NCBI GenBank assembly: GCA_029857925.1
Contig: JAOUGF010000008.1
Coordinates: 1 to 14,956, forward strand
Length of the DNA stretch: 14,956 nt
DNA from: Gammaproteobacteria bacterium
GTDB taxonomy: Bacteria > Pseudomonadota > Gammaproteobacteria > S012-40
Reading direction: 5' to 3'
Under the pieces are notes generated by a model, which was not told the origin of the DNA, searched no databases, and saw nothing but the letters and a program-made list of their open reading frames with translations. Positions 5,810 through 13,659 of the stretch are shown one piece after another (position 1 is the first letter of the stretch; each line of letters starts with the position of its first letter). The position numbers and the translations under genes were made by a program.

Positions 5810-8140
5810 GTGCATAATACTTGGTTGATCCCACTGAAATGTGTATTGATGGGCCTGGTGGTACAGGCCATTGCCGCTATAGGGTTCATCCTATATGAAG
5901 AGGATGAATTGGCGGGGCAACAATGGTCCGCGACGTTGGCGCGAACGGATGAGTTAATCCGTGAATTACGCATGGAAATACAATCCTCCGCGCTTTTAGA
6001 GGATGATACTGCGCACATACAGGCATTACTTCGACGCTATGCACCGGAAGCCATTCTTTCATCTATCTCGTATGTGAGAATACTACAGCCTGCGTCGAGT
6101 GAACAACTCTCTGGGGTGCCCTCATCAAAGGCCGTGGAGTCGGATGATCGTTTAAATCATGATGTTTGGTTGGCGGGGGGTGAAAATCATCTGAGCGTGC
6201 CTGTGGTCTGGCGCACGCGCCCGTTGGGGGAGATTCAGCTAGGTATTTCCGGTGCATACTATGCAGCGATACGTCACGCAAACCGGGATCGCGGTTTTGC
6301 ATTTGCACTTACTATTATGGGGCTGTCCTCTAGTCTCTTGTTGGGAGTTTCGTTGTTGTGGGTGCGCAAGTGGGACGCGTTCTTGCGCGCGATAAATCCT
6401 TCCAAAAGGAAGCGCTTTGGTTTTAGCGGCTCATTGGATTGGCTGCATCAGGTGTTCATCGAATTAAAAGACCAATTGCAGCACTCGCGTAACGCGGAGC
6501 GGAGGCAGGCCCTTGCCGCTCACGCCTTATTCCAGGGTATACACCAGGTCGCCATCATCACATTGAACCGCCAAGCGCAAGTCGTAGACTGGAGTCGCGG
6601 CGCTCAAAATTTGCTGGGTTTCGAGGGGCACGAAATCCAGGGCCACCACATCGATAATCTCTTTTTCGGCGAAGCGAGGGCCGGTGGAGTGTTCTGCGAA
6701 TTGGCTGAGCGAATTGCGACACATCGTCCGGTGATTGAAGAATGCAGTTGGGTACATCGCTGCGGCGATGTCGTGCCCGTCAAGGTCGAAATAGCGCGAC
6801 GTGTGGATGAAAATGGGGAGGAGTGTGGCTACTTTATTGTAGTGATCAGTTTGGCGTCGCACGTACAATCCATGCAATCGTGGCGCCGCCGTTGTCAAGA
6901 GTTGAATGAGAAAATACGCGAACGCACTATTGAATTGGATTTTGTGAAACGTCATGCGGAAACGCTGCAGCGGTCACACCAAGCGTTTGTGACGCGTCTT
7001 TCACAAGAATTGCGAATTCCGGCGAATACGATACTCGGCTATACGCAATTGCTGGAAGAAGATAAACATATACCATTGCCTGCGTATCAGCGGCGCAATG
7101 TGCACGAAATTATGACAGCGGGCGGGCAGTTGTTAAATTGCATCAGCCAACTGATTGAGTTTGCGAAACCCCAAAACGGCGGGAACGGATTTGTGCTGGA
7201 ATCCGTGGCGTTTATGCCCCTGGTGCAAGAGTGTATCCAAAAAGTGCAAAATTTGGTGAGCTATCGCGAAGTACAGATTGTATTGAATTGCACCTCTGAT
7301 ATTCTGCCCGCAGTACTCGCGGAACGTGAACGTTTAGTGCATATTCTAACCAACATACTGTTAACGATGTCAGAGCACGCTAACGTAGGTGATACTCTTG
7401 AATTGGAAATGGCGGTCGGCGCGCGCCATGTACGTCTTGTTTTAAATATCGCGATTCCGCAGAATATCGATCTGATTTGGGCGAATGAGGGCGTTATCCC
7501 GGGTATGGCGGACGTGAATGCGTATTTTTATGGCGGCTACAATTTTGGGGGGGTAAAGACCTTGCTGGAAATTATCGGTGGTGGATTGGCGGTTGAGATC
7601 ATTCCGAATCAAGGTTTGCGTGCGACGATGGAACTTATGCGTGATGTAGAAAAATCGTCTCCAGAATTAAAAATCGAGGAGGCGCCGATGACAGGCAATC
7701 AACAGAGAAACGCAACGAAAGGGGAGCGCGTGGTATTGTATATTGAAGACAACGCCGCAAATTTGCGCTTGGTAGAAAATATATTAAAACGTCATGCCGA
7801 TGTGCGAATGCTGGGCGCCAGTGCACCCTGGGAGGGTTTAGCGATGGCACGCGAACACCGCCCGGATCTTATTCTGGTGGATATTAACCTGCCGGATATC
7901 GACGGATACGAGGTGCTACGGCAATTGCAATCGCAACCATCGGAAAATACACCGCATGTCGTTGCGGTTAGCGCCAGTGCAACGGAGAGTGATATTTCCC
8001 GCGGTCTAGAGGCCGGGTTTGAGCGGTATATCACTAAGCCGATCAACGTCATCCAGTTTGTAGATACGGTAAACAGTTTGTTGGAAGGCCAGGGGACGTG
8101 TCCGCCTTCCTTGACCTCACGGAAAAAGGCGCAACGCTGA
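5810..8140 (+). CDS. Membrane hybrid sensor: PAS, degenerate histidine-kinase core and intact receiver domain
   Basis: This 776-residue protein starts at GTG 5810 with AAGGA six bases upstream. Layout: transmembrane segment about 5-28, periplasmic sensor of about 130 residues, second transmembrane segment about 161-184, PAS domain about 233-355, coiled linker, DHp-like region about 390-455, ATPase-like region about 470-615 and receiver about 638-765. In the H-box the expected SHELRTP reads SQELRIP, with Gln399 (CAA, one base from a His codon) in place of the phospho-accepting His. In the ATPase region the N-box keeps Asn515 but has Thr519 in place of the second Asn, and no DxGxG motif is visible. 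The receiver is complete: acidic pair in YIEDN, phospho-acceptor Asp691 in LVDINLP, Ser in VAVSASA and Lys743 in YITKPI. It is therefore probably a pseudokinase whose receiver is phosphorylated by another kinase. It is divergent from the heme-SUMF1 operon. Confidence 0.88.
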   Translation: MHNTWLIPLKCVLMGLVVQAIAAIGFILYEEDELAGQQWSATLARTDELIRELRMEIQSSALLEDDTAHIQALLRRYAPEAILSSISYVRILQPASSEQLSGVPSSKAVESDDRLNHDVWLAGGENHLSVPVVWRTRPLGEIQLGISGAYYAAIRHANRDRGFAFALTIMGLSSSLLLGVSLLWVRKWDAFLRAINPSKRKRFGFSGSLDWLHQVFIELKDQLQHSRNAERRQALAAHALFQGIHQVAIITLNRQAQVVDWSRGAQNLLGFEGHEIQGHHIDNLFFGEARAGGVFCELAERIATHRPVIEECSWVHRCGDVVPVKVEIARRVDENGEECGYFIVVISLASHVQSMQSWRRRCQELNEKIRERTIELDFVKRHAETLQRSHQAFVTRLSQELRIPANTILGYTQLLEEDKHIPLPAYQRRNVHEIMTAGGQLLNCISQLIEFAKPQNGGNGFVLESVAFMPLVQECIQKVQNLVSYREVQIVLNCTSDILPAVLAERERLVHILTNILLTMSEHANVGDTLELEMAVGARHVRLVLNIAIPQNIDLIWANEGVIPGMADVNAYFYGGYNFGGVKTLLEIIGGGLAVEIIPNQGLRATMELMRDVEKSSPELKIEEAPMTGNQQRNATKGERVVLYIEDNAANLRLVENILKRHADVRMLGASAPWEGLAMAREHRPDLILVDINLPDIDGYEVLRQLQSQPSENTPHVVAVSASATESDISRGLEAGFERYITKPINVIQFVDTVNSLLEGQGTCPPSLTSRKKAQR
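7676..7690 (+). promoter_or_regulatory. Internal Shine-Dalgarno and in-frame ATG ahead of the receiver domain
   Basis: GAGGAGG (7676-7682), a five-base spacer and ATG (7688-7690) sit in the linker just before the receiver. The ATG is codon 627 of the sensor frame. Initiation here would give a free receiver of 150 residues. The Shine-Dalgarno match is stronger than that of the full-length start. The hexamer could also arise from the Glu-Glu-Ala codons by chance. Confidence 0.4.
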
Positions 8141-8157
8141 CTTCGGTGTTGTTTATT
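8132..8157 (+). terminator. Compact terminator between convergent sensor and olsA genes
   Basis: CAACGCTG (8132-8139) pairs with CGGTGTTG (8144-8151) across an ACTT loop, eight pairs with two G-T, and is followed by TTTATT. The stem spans the sensor stop codon. On the other strand two of the pairs become A-C mismatches, but TTTTT follows four bases after the stem, so weak use for olsA is possible. The genes are only 12 bases apart. Confidence 0.45.
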
Positions 8158-8959
8158 GGCCGAATTCACTTGCAGCATGTGCGGCGATCATGGCCGTTTT
8201 TTGTTCGATGCTCCATTGTGTATGCACTTCCAACACTTCACGTATCTGCTTTTGGGTTTGTTGTGCGAGTAATTTACGGTCTGCGCTGACGATCGCTGGG
8301 CAGAATATAAGTTCGAGGCGTATTCCTCTCGGCGTGCGCAATACACGCCAAAGGTGCGCAATAAATGTGTCATTACCGATAAACGGCGCATTTTCACTGC
8401 CGTCATGTGAGGGTTGATAACGCAAGGTAATGGCTTGTACGCGTGTATCGGCGTTGGCGGTTGCGAATAGCGCTGGCTTAAACGGATGTAAACGATGCCC
8501 GTCAGTGGTGGTCGCCTCAGGAAAGAAAGCGACGCTGATACCGGTATTTAGCACTTCGCGTGCTTCTGTGATACTGATCGAAACGGCGCGCCGGGCGCTT
8601 CTATCAATAAATAGTGTACCACTGAGCGCAGCGAGTTGGCCCACGATCGGCCACTTGCGCACGTCTGATTTCGCGATAAAGCTCACAGGTGACAGGGTGC
8701 TTAAGGCGACCGCATCCAACCAGGAAATGTGATTGGCGACCCAAATCGCGCCTTTTTCGGGTAGGACACCGAATTTCTGGAGACGCAATCCTAATATCCA
8801 TGCCGCCATTCGCATCCAATACAATTTTGTCGCCGCGCCGAAAGGTTGACTGTACCAAGTTCTTCCAGCCGATATCCGCAGTGTAAAGGCGATGGCCAAC
8901 CCGAAGAGTAAAAGCAGCGCAAAACAGATTAAACGTACACTCGCAATGGTCACGCGCAT
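8153..8959 (-). CDS. olsA: Lyso-ornithine lipid O-acyltransferase / PlsC-family acyltransferase
   Basis: This 268-residue protein has an N-terminal membrane segment (about 8-28) and the PlsC/LPLAT acyltransferase motifs: NHISWLD (76-82) with the catalytic His77 and Asp82 in HxxxxD spacing, the GTLFIDR segment (114-120) and FFPEATTTDG (145-154), a variant of the FPEGT motif with Ala for Gly. It would transfer a fatty acyl group to the 3-hydroxyl of lyso-ornithine lipid at the inner membrane. The specific OlsA name rests on its place directly after OlsB: the olsB stop and this ATG are one base apart, which suggests translational coupling. Without that neighbour it could be called a 1-acylglycerol-3-phosphate acyltransferase. 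It ends 12 bases from the convergent sensor gene. Confidence 0.85.
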   Translation of the reverse strand: MRVTIASVRLICFALLLLFGLAIAFTLRISAGRTWYSQPFGAATKLYWMRMAAWILGLRLQKFGVLPEKGAIWVANHISWLDAVALSTLSPVSFIAKSDVRKWPIVGQLAALSGTLFIDRSARRAVSISITEAREVLNTGISVAFFPEATTTDGHRLHPFKPALFATANADTRVQAITLRYQPSHDGSENAPFIGNDTFIAHLWRVLRTPRGIRLELIFCPAIVSADRKLLAQQTQKQIREVLEVHTQWSIEQKTAMIAAHAASEFGQ

Positions 8960-8960
8960 G

Positions 8961-9725
8961 TCACAGTCCGCCGGTGAAGTGACGATCGTAGGATTGATTC
9001 ATATGTTGCCTGTCCACCAAAATAAATATGTCCGCCACGCCGAATTTTTCGTCTAGGGAAGGTTCGCCGCAAGCCAACGCGCCCATTTTTAAATATGTGC
9101 GTAACAGCGGAGGTAATACGACTGGTACGCTATCATCCACACGTTCCAAATTGACCGGCATCCGCGGTGTGACACGCAAATAACCGGGGGCGTAGTGATT
9201 TTTACGTATATGGTGCATGATATTCGCAATATAAGTATCACCCGGACGATGAGGGATACTTACACAACCAAATAGGTATTGCGCGCGATGATAACTCATG
9301 ATGTTGCCAACGCCCTGCCACAGGTAGTGAAGGCCAACGCCCCGACGGTAGCGGGCGTGTACGCACGTACGGCCGACTTCCATGTAATTGGACGGTGCGG
9401 AGACAATATTTTTTATATCAAACTCTGTTTCTGAATAATAAGAACCGGCTTTGTGCGCCGCCTTATTGGTCAGTATACGTGTGGTGGCGATAACGGTTTG
9501 CGTATCCATGTCGCGTACATACAAATGGTCGCAGTAGTCGTCGAAGTAATCGACATCGTGCCCAGCAAGCGGGGTATCAAGTTGCGCCTTCATTTCATTG
9601 GCGAAAACCTCATAGCGCAGGCGTTGGCATTCACGAATTTCTTCCAGGGTGGCTGCGATGGTGACCGTGAACCGCGGTGACGGCATGGATTGTTGCGTAT
9701 TTGTGACAGTGTTTAGCGTGCTCAT
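8961..9725 (-). CDS. olsB: L-ornithine N-alpha-acyltransferase (GNAT-fold, OlsB-like)
   Basis: This 254-residue cytosolic protein matches the OlsB/acyl-homoserine-lactone-synthase-like acyltransferase family: RECQRLRYEVFANEMKA (31-47), VDYFDDYCDHLYVRD, VIATTRILT, then YMEVGRTCVHARYRRGVGLHYL-type core motifs and the FGCVSIPHRPGD segment. OlsB moves a 3-hydroxyacyl chain from acyl-ACP to the alpha-amino group of ornithine, the first step to ornithine lipid; OlsA finishes it. The ATG at 9723-9725 has CGGAG five bases upstream. Upstream lies a Pho-box-like triple repeat, so induction under phosphate limitation is expected, as is known for ornithine lipids in several proteobacteria. Confidence 0.87.
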   Translation of the reverse strand: MSTLNTVTNTQQSMPSPRFTVTIAATLEEIRECQRLRYEVFANEMKAQLDTPLAGHDVDYFDDYCDHLYVRDMDTQTVIATTRILTNKAAHKAGSYYSETEFDIKNIVSAPSNYMEVGRTCVHARYRRGVGLHYLWQGVGNIMSYHRAQYLFGCVSIPHRPGDTYIANIMHHIRKNHYAPGYLRVTPRMPVNLERVDDSVPVVLPPLLRTYLKMGALACGEPSLDEKFGVADIFILVDRQHMNQSYDRHFTGGL

Positions 9726-9768
9726 AATGACTCCGATTGAGTGATTATGCGTAGCTTAGGCGGATGTG

Positions 9769-9797
9769 TTGTCAACGGTGTGACAGCTTGATGTCAT
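9769..9797 (-). promoter_or_regulatory. Candidate PHO box (PhoB operator) of olsBA
   Basis: Read on the minus strand, three 7-mers stand 11 bases apart: ATGACAT (9791-9797), CTGTCAC (9780-9786) and TTGACAA (9769-9775). The second is a perfect PHO half-site (CTGTCAY), the first matches 5 of 7 and the third 4 of 7. The first two with their 4-base spacer match 14 of 18 positions of the consensus CTGTCATAWAWCTGTCAY. A possible -10, CATAAT, lies at 9744-9749 (minus strand), about 14 bases before the Shine-Dalgarno. Its spacing from the box is longer than usual. Confidence 0.5.
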
Positions 9798-10460
9798 TCC
9801 GATGATTTGCTGCGTATATAAAAAACTTGGTTAGTACAGCCACATCCTGCAGCGTCCTTTGCTCTACGAGGTTGTCAGCCTTTGCATATAAAGACCCAAC
9901 CTGTCACTGCGAACACGTCTCGTTTTTCCAATTGGCATCGTGGGTTTCGCTCAAATTACACTTGAATTTTAGATGTTAGTGAATTGGCTCTTTGAATCTA
10001 GTGAAAAAATTTATAAAACCCGCTTTCAATCCAGATTTTCCATTAGCCGTGTTCAACCTAGAAACGGCGGCTGACCGCTATTCCTACATCTAACGATTAG
10101 AAACAAATAAGATATTCGTAAATTTTACATACACCGAAAGGGTGAGAGCGCTATGCCGCAGATTGCACGCTTTACCGCACGCTAAAGCGCACACTCCACG
10201 GCATCCAACCGCCGATTCTAGGTTCAATGAATTGATCGCACTCGCTACGACGTCTAACGGAAAATTTGGGTTTAAGTGGTTGGTGTATGGCGTGGGTTGG
10301 CGACGTGTACGCGGATATGATTACTGATGTCGCCGGTGCGACAGATAGTGATGGCGGTTGAATCGCGCAAATGCTGGTCGATTTCGGGTATTGATTGCAA
10401 TGTAATTGCTCTCGGGTGAAAGTCGCTGGTTTTAAACAAGCCAACCTGCGGGGCACATAC
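9798..10460. other. 663-bp stretch without a convincing gene, AT-richer than its surroundings
   Basis: No reading frame here has the length, codon character or motifs of a real gene on either strand. By hand count only 16 of 60 bases at 9961-10020 and 17 of 60 at 10081-10140 are G or C, against roughly half elsewhere. The right part (10140-10345) holds several inverted repeats. GGCGAC (10299-10304) can pair with GTCGCC (10329-10334), or GTCGC there can instead pair with GCGAC (10338-10342). The stretch lies downstream of the TonB receptor gene and upstream of olsB. It may hold a decayed element or a non-coding RNA; nothing specific was recognised. Confidence 0.5.
10153..10204. other. Long imperfect hairpin (22-nt arms, 8-nt loop)
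   Basis: ATGCCG (10153-10158) pairs perfectly with CGGCAT (10199-10204), and CGCTTTA (10168-10174) with TAAAGCG (10183-10189). The two nine-base segments between them line up symmetrically and give four more pairs, so 17 of 22 positions are complementary. No T tract follows on either strand, so it is not a standard terminator. It could be a structured RNA or the end of a small repeat element. No second copy is visible in this window. Confidence 0.45.
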
Positions 10461-12506
10461 CTATCGATTGCGAGGCACGTAACGCATGCGTATACTTATT
10501 GTGCGGCCTGGCATATTAAAACCGTAATCCGTTTCATAAGCCATATTGAACAAATTCGACAACTCCAATCCGGCGGAGTACTCGCGTCCAAATAACTTGG
10601 ATAGTGCGACATCAAATAGTGCATAGGGATCTAGCGTATTTTTGTTGATATCGGTGCGTACATCAACAAAGCGTCCGGTACCTACAAGGGTGTATCCGCT
10701 TCCCAACCGTCGAGTGATCTGGGCGAGAAATTTGGATCCAGGTCGATAGGGTAGCGCCGCGCGGCGGGCCTCTGCAAATTGTTGGTCAGCGGAAAGGCGT
10801 AACTGCCAATTGCTTTCTCGGTATTGATAATTTGCTTGTGCACCGGATAATTCATAACGTTCGGTGTTTGTCGGTGTCTTTTTGCTGCCGGTATAGTCAA
10901 CGACGGATTCGATACGCGTGCCATAGAGTAAAATATCAACACTGTGATCGCGTTCAAATTGGTAGCGCGCGCTCGCCTCTAATTGAGTGGATTTCTCAAA
11001 GCCGATGTTTTTATTGCCGACATAATTGCCATTGACGGATTCGCCCGTGAAATATCTGTCACGTAGTGTGGGAGTGCTGTAGCCGGAGTGCAAGGCCACT
11101 GTGGTGTAAAATTCGGGCACAAATATTTGACGTCCCCATTGTACGCCGTAGGTCGCGATATTGCCAAACAGGTTGTGGTGATCGAAGCGTGTTTGCAGCG
11201 TAATGTAATTCCGCCACGCAGGGAAGTCCCAGGTCATGTTTAAACCAGAATTGCTCATCACCCGCTTGTCGATCCCAATTCGCCCGGTTGTCACATTGGT
11301 TTGATGCGCTCCATCCGCGAAAAAATGTGCATCCATCCGCAACATTGAACGTTTGCCAATGCGGATACGGTGATCCCATACAGCCTCGGCGTGGGCCGTG
11401 TGGAGCTTATATTGTTGTAGATCGGTGTATTGAAATAACTTATGCCAGCCTGCCACATGAAATTGTTGCTGCCAGCGTGAAGTGTCGGAAAATGTTTTGA
11501 TCGCGGCGCGCCCGTACTGCCAGCCAGTCGAGACCTGGCCTTGATCATAGTCATTGACATCTTGCTGCAAGAGGGCAGATAAATCAAACGCTAGCGTAGG
11601 TGTCCATTTGCCTTGATAACCAGTGCGTGCGGTAAATTGACTGGCGCCATCTATATCGTCATTGTACGCAACGCTATTTACATTGGTTGCGGAGATGCCG
11701 CCGTGTCTCGTCAATGCGACGTCGATTTGAAAGTCCTTTTCATTGCCGTAATACCCGCCTTCTATACCATAGCTGCCTTGATTGGTGACCATGCCCCCGA
11801 AACTGCTACCGCTGGTATAGGCGCGTCGCGTATAAATATGCACGCTGGCGGAAACGGCGTTTGCGCCTTGGCGTGTGGCCTCAATACCGTGGCGAATCTC
11901 TATCCATCCCACTTGAGAAAGCGGTATATATTGCCAGGAAATATTGCCGCGCAAACGTTGCCGAAACGTCGCGCGTATATCGCCGACCATATCATCCACA
12001 CGCACATCGTCTATGTAGACGACGATTTGACGTTCGTCGCCGCCGTAAAAAAACAGATCAGACTCGGCACCCGCGCCGCCTTCGCGACGGACGTCCAAGT
12101 TTAGGTACATTTGCAGCAGTTCAGAGATATCATAGCTGTAAAATTGCTCGATGGTTTCACGCGTAATTAAAATTGGTTTACGCGCGTCCGCAGCGGCGTC
12201 GTCTACGGTATCGGGAAATATATTGCCAGCCGCAGCCAGCATATCGAGCGAATTCACCACCAAGGGTGGGGGTGAGATTGGCGATACGCTTGTCGAATCG
12301 AGCGGGGCAGCGGGTGAAGGGTTCGCGCCGACCTCGGGTACGGAAGGCGTTACACTCGGCGTCGTGCTGCGCGGATTTATAGGTGCTCGAGGAATGGATT
12401 TGGGGGACGGGATGTCCGCGCCGATGCCCGCAGCCAACGATAAAGGTATGCAGAAACAGCAAATCACGCCCAAAATCGTTTGTTTACGTAAGCTGTCGAG
12501 TCTCAC
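10461..12506 (-). CDS. TonB-dependent outer-membrane receptor, BtuB-like, with Pro-rich N-terminal linker
   Basis: The start chosen is the GTG at 12504-12506, preceded by AGGGGG, which gives MRLDSLRKQ and a clean signal peptide (about 1-30). A longer frame from a TTG at 12557 has no ribosome-binding site. The product is 681 residues. After the signal peptide comes a Pro/Ser/Thr-rich linker (about 31-83) with 15 prolines, then a plug domain (about 110-229) with ILITRETIEQF, ISELLQMYLNLDVRREGG, IVVYIDDVRVDD, VGWIEIRHGIEA and ASVHIYTRR, which follows the BtuB plug order. The rest is alternating beta-strand sequence with ALHSGYSTPTLRDRYF-type barrel motifs and LELSNLFNMAYETDYGFNMPGR near the end. 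It should import a large solute through the outer membrane with TonB energy. The substrate is unknown, and no cobalamin riboswitch is seen upstream. The C-terminus ends in PRNR, not an aromatic residue. Confidence 0.85.
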   Translation of the reverse strand: MRLDSLRKQTILGVICCFCIPLSLAAGIGADIPSPKSIPRAPINPRSTTPSVTPSVPEVGANPSPAAPLDSTSVSPISPPPLVVNSLDMLAAAGNIFPDTVDDAAADARKPILITRETIEQFYSYDISELLQMYLNLDVRREGGAGAESDLFFYGGDERQIVVYIDDVRVDDMVGDIRATFRQRLRGNISWQYIPLSQVGWIEIRHGIEATRQGANAVSASVHIYTRRAYTSGSSFGGMVTNQGSYGIEGGYYGNEKDFQIDVALTRHGGISATNVNSVAYNDDIDGASQFTARTGYQGKWTPTLAFDLSALLQQDVNDYDQGQVSTGWQYGRAAIKTFSDTSRWQQQFHVAGWHKLFQYTDLQQYKLHTAHAEAVWDHRIRIGKRSMLRMDAHFFADGAHQTNVTTGRIGIDKRVMSNSGLNMTWDFPAWRNYITLQTRFDHHNLFGNIATYGVQWGRQIFVPEFYTTVALHSGYSTPTLRDRYFTGESVNGNYVGNKNIGFEKSTQLEASARYQFERDHSVDILLYGTRIESVVDYTGSKKTPTNTERYELSGAQANYQYRESNWQLRLSADQQFAEARRAALPYRPGSKFLAQITRRLGSGYTLVGTGRFVDVRTDINKNTLDPYALFDVALSKLFGREYSAGLELSNLFNMAYETDYGFNMPGRTISIRMRYVPRNR

Positions 12507-12516
12507 TACGCCCCCT
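12504..12516 (-). promoter_or_regulatory. Ribosome-binding site that decides the TonB-receptor start
   Basis: AGGGGG (12511-12516 on the minus strand), a four-base spacer and GTG (12504-12506). The spacer is short, but the start places a basic n-region directly before the hydrophobic core of the signal peptide. A possible -10, CATAAT, lies at 12561-12566 on the minus strand; no -35 is clear. Confidence 0.45.
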
Positions 12517-12724
12517 AGCGTTTTCCATTTTGTCGTAAAAAAACAACGCTTGATCAATCTATTATGTGTTTATTTTACCGCACTTTATGCGAGTGTTGCG
12601 GGGCTGTCAAGCGACTTTGCCGCACTCATTTAAGGAAACGCTGTCGCCGGGCGATACTATCAGGGTATGGGCATTTAGCGATGATGTCCCGCTCGATAGG
12701 CCTGAGGATGCAGGAATTATAAAT

Positions 12725-13591
12725 ATGAATGTACAGGAACTGGTCAGTGGTTTACATGATTTAGTGACATTACCTGATGTATGTATTCGTGTTTTAGAGA
12801 TGACGGGGAGCGATCGTTATACATCGAATGAAATAGCGTCGGTGATCAGTCAAGATCCTGGATTGACGGCGCAACTGCTTAAAATCGCCAACAGTCCTAT
12901 TTTCGGGCTTGCGTCGCGTGTGGAAACGATCACGCGCGCGATCACAGTGATCGGCAATCAAGAACTACGCGAGTTGGTGTTGGCGACCTCGGTCATGAAC
13001 ACCTTTTCAAAAATGCCGAACGAATTGTGGGACATGGATACGTTTTGGTGTCATAGCATACACGTGGGGTTGATTGCGCAGCAATTCGCGGCCAAATGTC
13101 GTACACCTATCTTGCATCCGGAACGTTTATTTATCGCCGGATTATTGCACGACGTGGGATTGTTGGCGATGAGCATACGCATACCGGAACTGGTCAAGGT
13201 CATGTTCAGTCGCGTGTATCAGTCGGGGACTTCGTTGCATATTGCGGAGCACGAGGTGTTCGGTTTAGATCATGCGGAGGTCGGCGCGGAATTGTTACGG
13301 CAATGGCGGTTACCGAGTTTGTTTCAGGATGTGACGCGTTTTCACCATACGCCCGCGTTGGCGAAGGAAAATGCAATAGAAGTGGCGGTGGTGCACATTG
13401 CGAATAATTTATCTAAATTGGCGGGATACGGTATCATCTTTAACGAACAGCAACCGGTCTTTGATCCGGCGGCGTGGGAGGTTACCGGCTTGACGGAGGA
13501 GCGCGCGCGGGCGCAAATGAAAGACGCCAACCAATTGTATGAAGATACTATCGCGAATTTCCTGATGGGGTTCAGCGCCATTTCACTGTAA
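12725..13591 (+). CDS. HDOD domain protein (putative signalling/regulatory protein)
   Basis: The ATG at 12725 is preceded by AGGAA at an eight-base spacing and begins MNVQELVSGLHDLVTLPDV, the usual opening of HDOD proteins; the frame is open further upstream but without family similarity. The 288-residue product carries the HDOD domain (PF08668): ASVISQDPGLTAQLLKIANSP, the FGLASRVETITRAITVIG helix, FWCHSIHVGLIAQQFA, and FIAGLLHDVGLLAM with His142-Asp143. HDOD proteins are related to HD phosphohydrolases but mostly lack the full metal site. They act in stress, cyclic-di-GMP and cell-cycle signalling, usually without known chemistry. No GGDEF, EAL or receiver domain is fused here. It is divergent from the TonB receptor gene, with 218 bases between starts. 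Confidence 0.87.
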   Translation: MNVQELVSGLHDLVTLPDVCIRVLEMTGSDRYTSNEIASVISQDPGLTAQLLKIANSPIFGLASRVETITRAITVIGNQELRELVLATSVMNTFSKMPNELWDMDTFWCHSIHVGLIAQQFAAKCRTPILHPERLFIAGLLHDVGLLAMSIRIPELVKVMFSRVYQSGTSLHIAEHEVFGLDHAEVGAELLRQWRLPSLFQDVTRFHHTPALAKENAIEVAVVHIANNLSKLAGYGIIFNEQQPVFDPAAWEVTGLTEERARAQMKDANQLYEDTIANFLMGFSAISL

Positions 13592-13630
13592 ACACCGTTT
13601 ACGGTTCCTGTAAAATACGCTTTACTTTCT

Positions 13631-13639
13631 TGCTATACT
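13631..13639 (+). promoter_or_regulatory. Extended -10 promoter element upstream of the lipoprotein gene
   Basis: TGC followed by TATACT (13634-13639) matches the extended -10 form (TGnTATAAT, one mismatch). No good -35 is visible, as is usual for this promoter type. The start site would fall near 13646, giving a leader of about 83 bases. Confidence 0.45.
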
Positions 13640-13659
13640 CATCACATCATTGCATGCAC

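Noticed and set aside
9899..9905. Second CTGTCAC upstream of olsB, on the plus strand
   Set aside because: It has no partner half-site at 11 bases on either side and is too far from a promoter.
10085..10260. ATCTAAC and GTCTAAC, which look like the RYYYAAC end of an integron attC site
   Set aside because: No matching GTTRRRY partner follows at attC distance, and there is no integrase gene or cassette in the window.
10142..10456. Short open frames on both strands (61 and 94 codons) in the gene-free stretch
   Set aside because: They overlap each other, lack Shine-Dalgarno sequences and give Arg/His-rich, low-quality protein sequence that follows the hairpins.
12550..12557. TTGATCAA palindrome upstream of the TonB receptor, similar to FNR half-sites
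   Set aside because: An FNR box needs TTGAT and ATCAA separated by four bases; here they are fused, so this is only an 8-base palindrome.
12151..12633. 160-codon frame antisense to the start of the TonB receptor gene
   Set aside because: It mirrors the Pro/Ser/Thr-rich linker and signal peptide of the real gene and has no protein family character.
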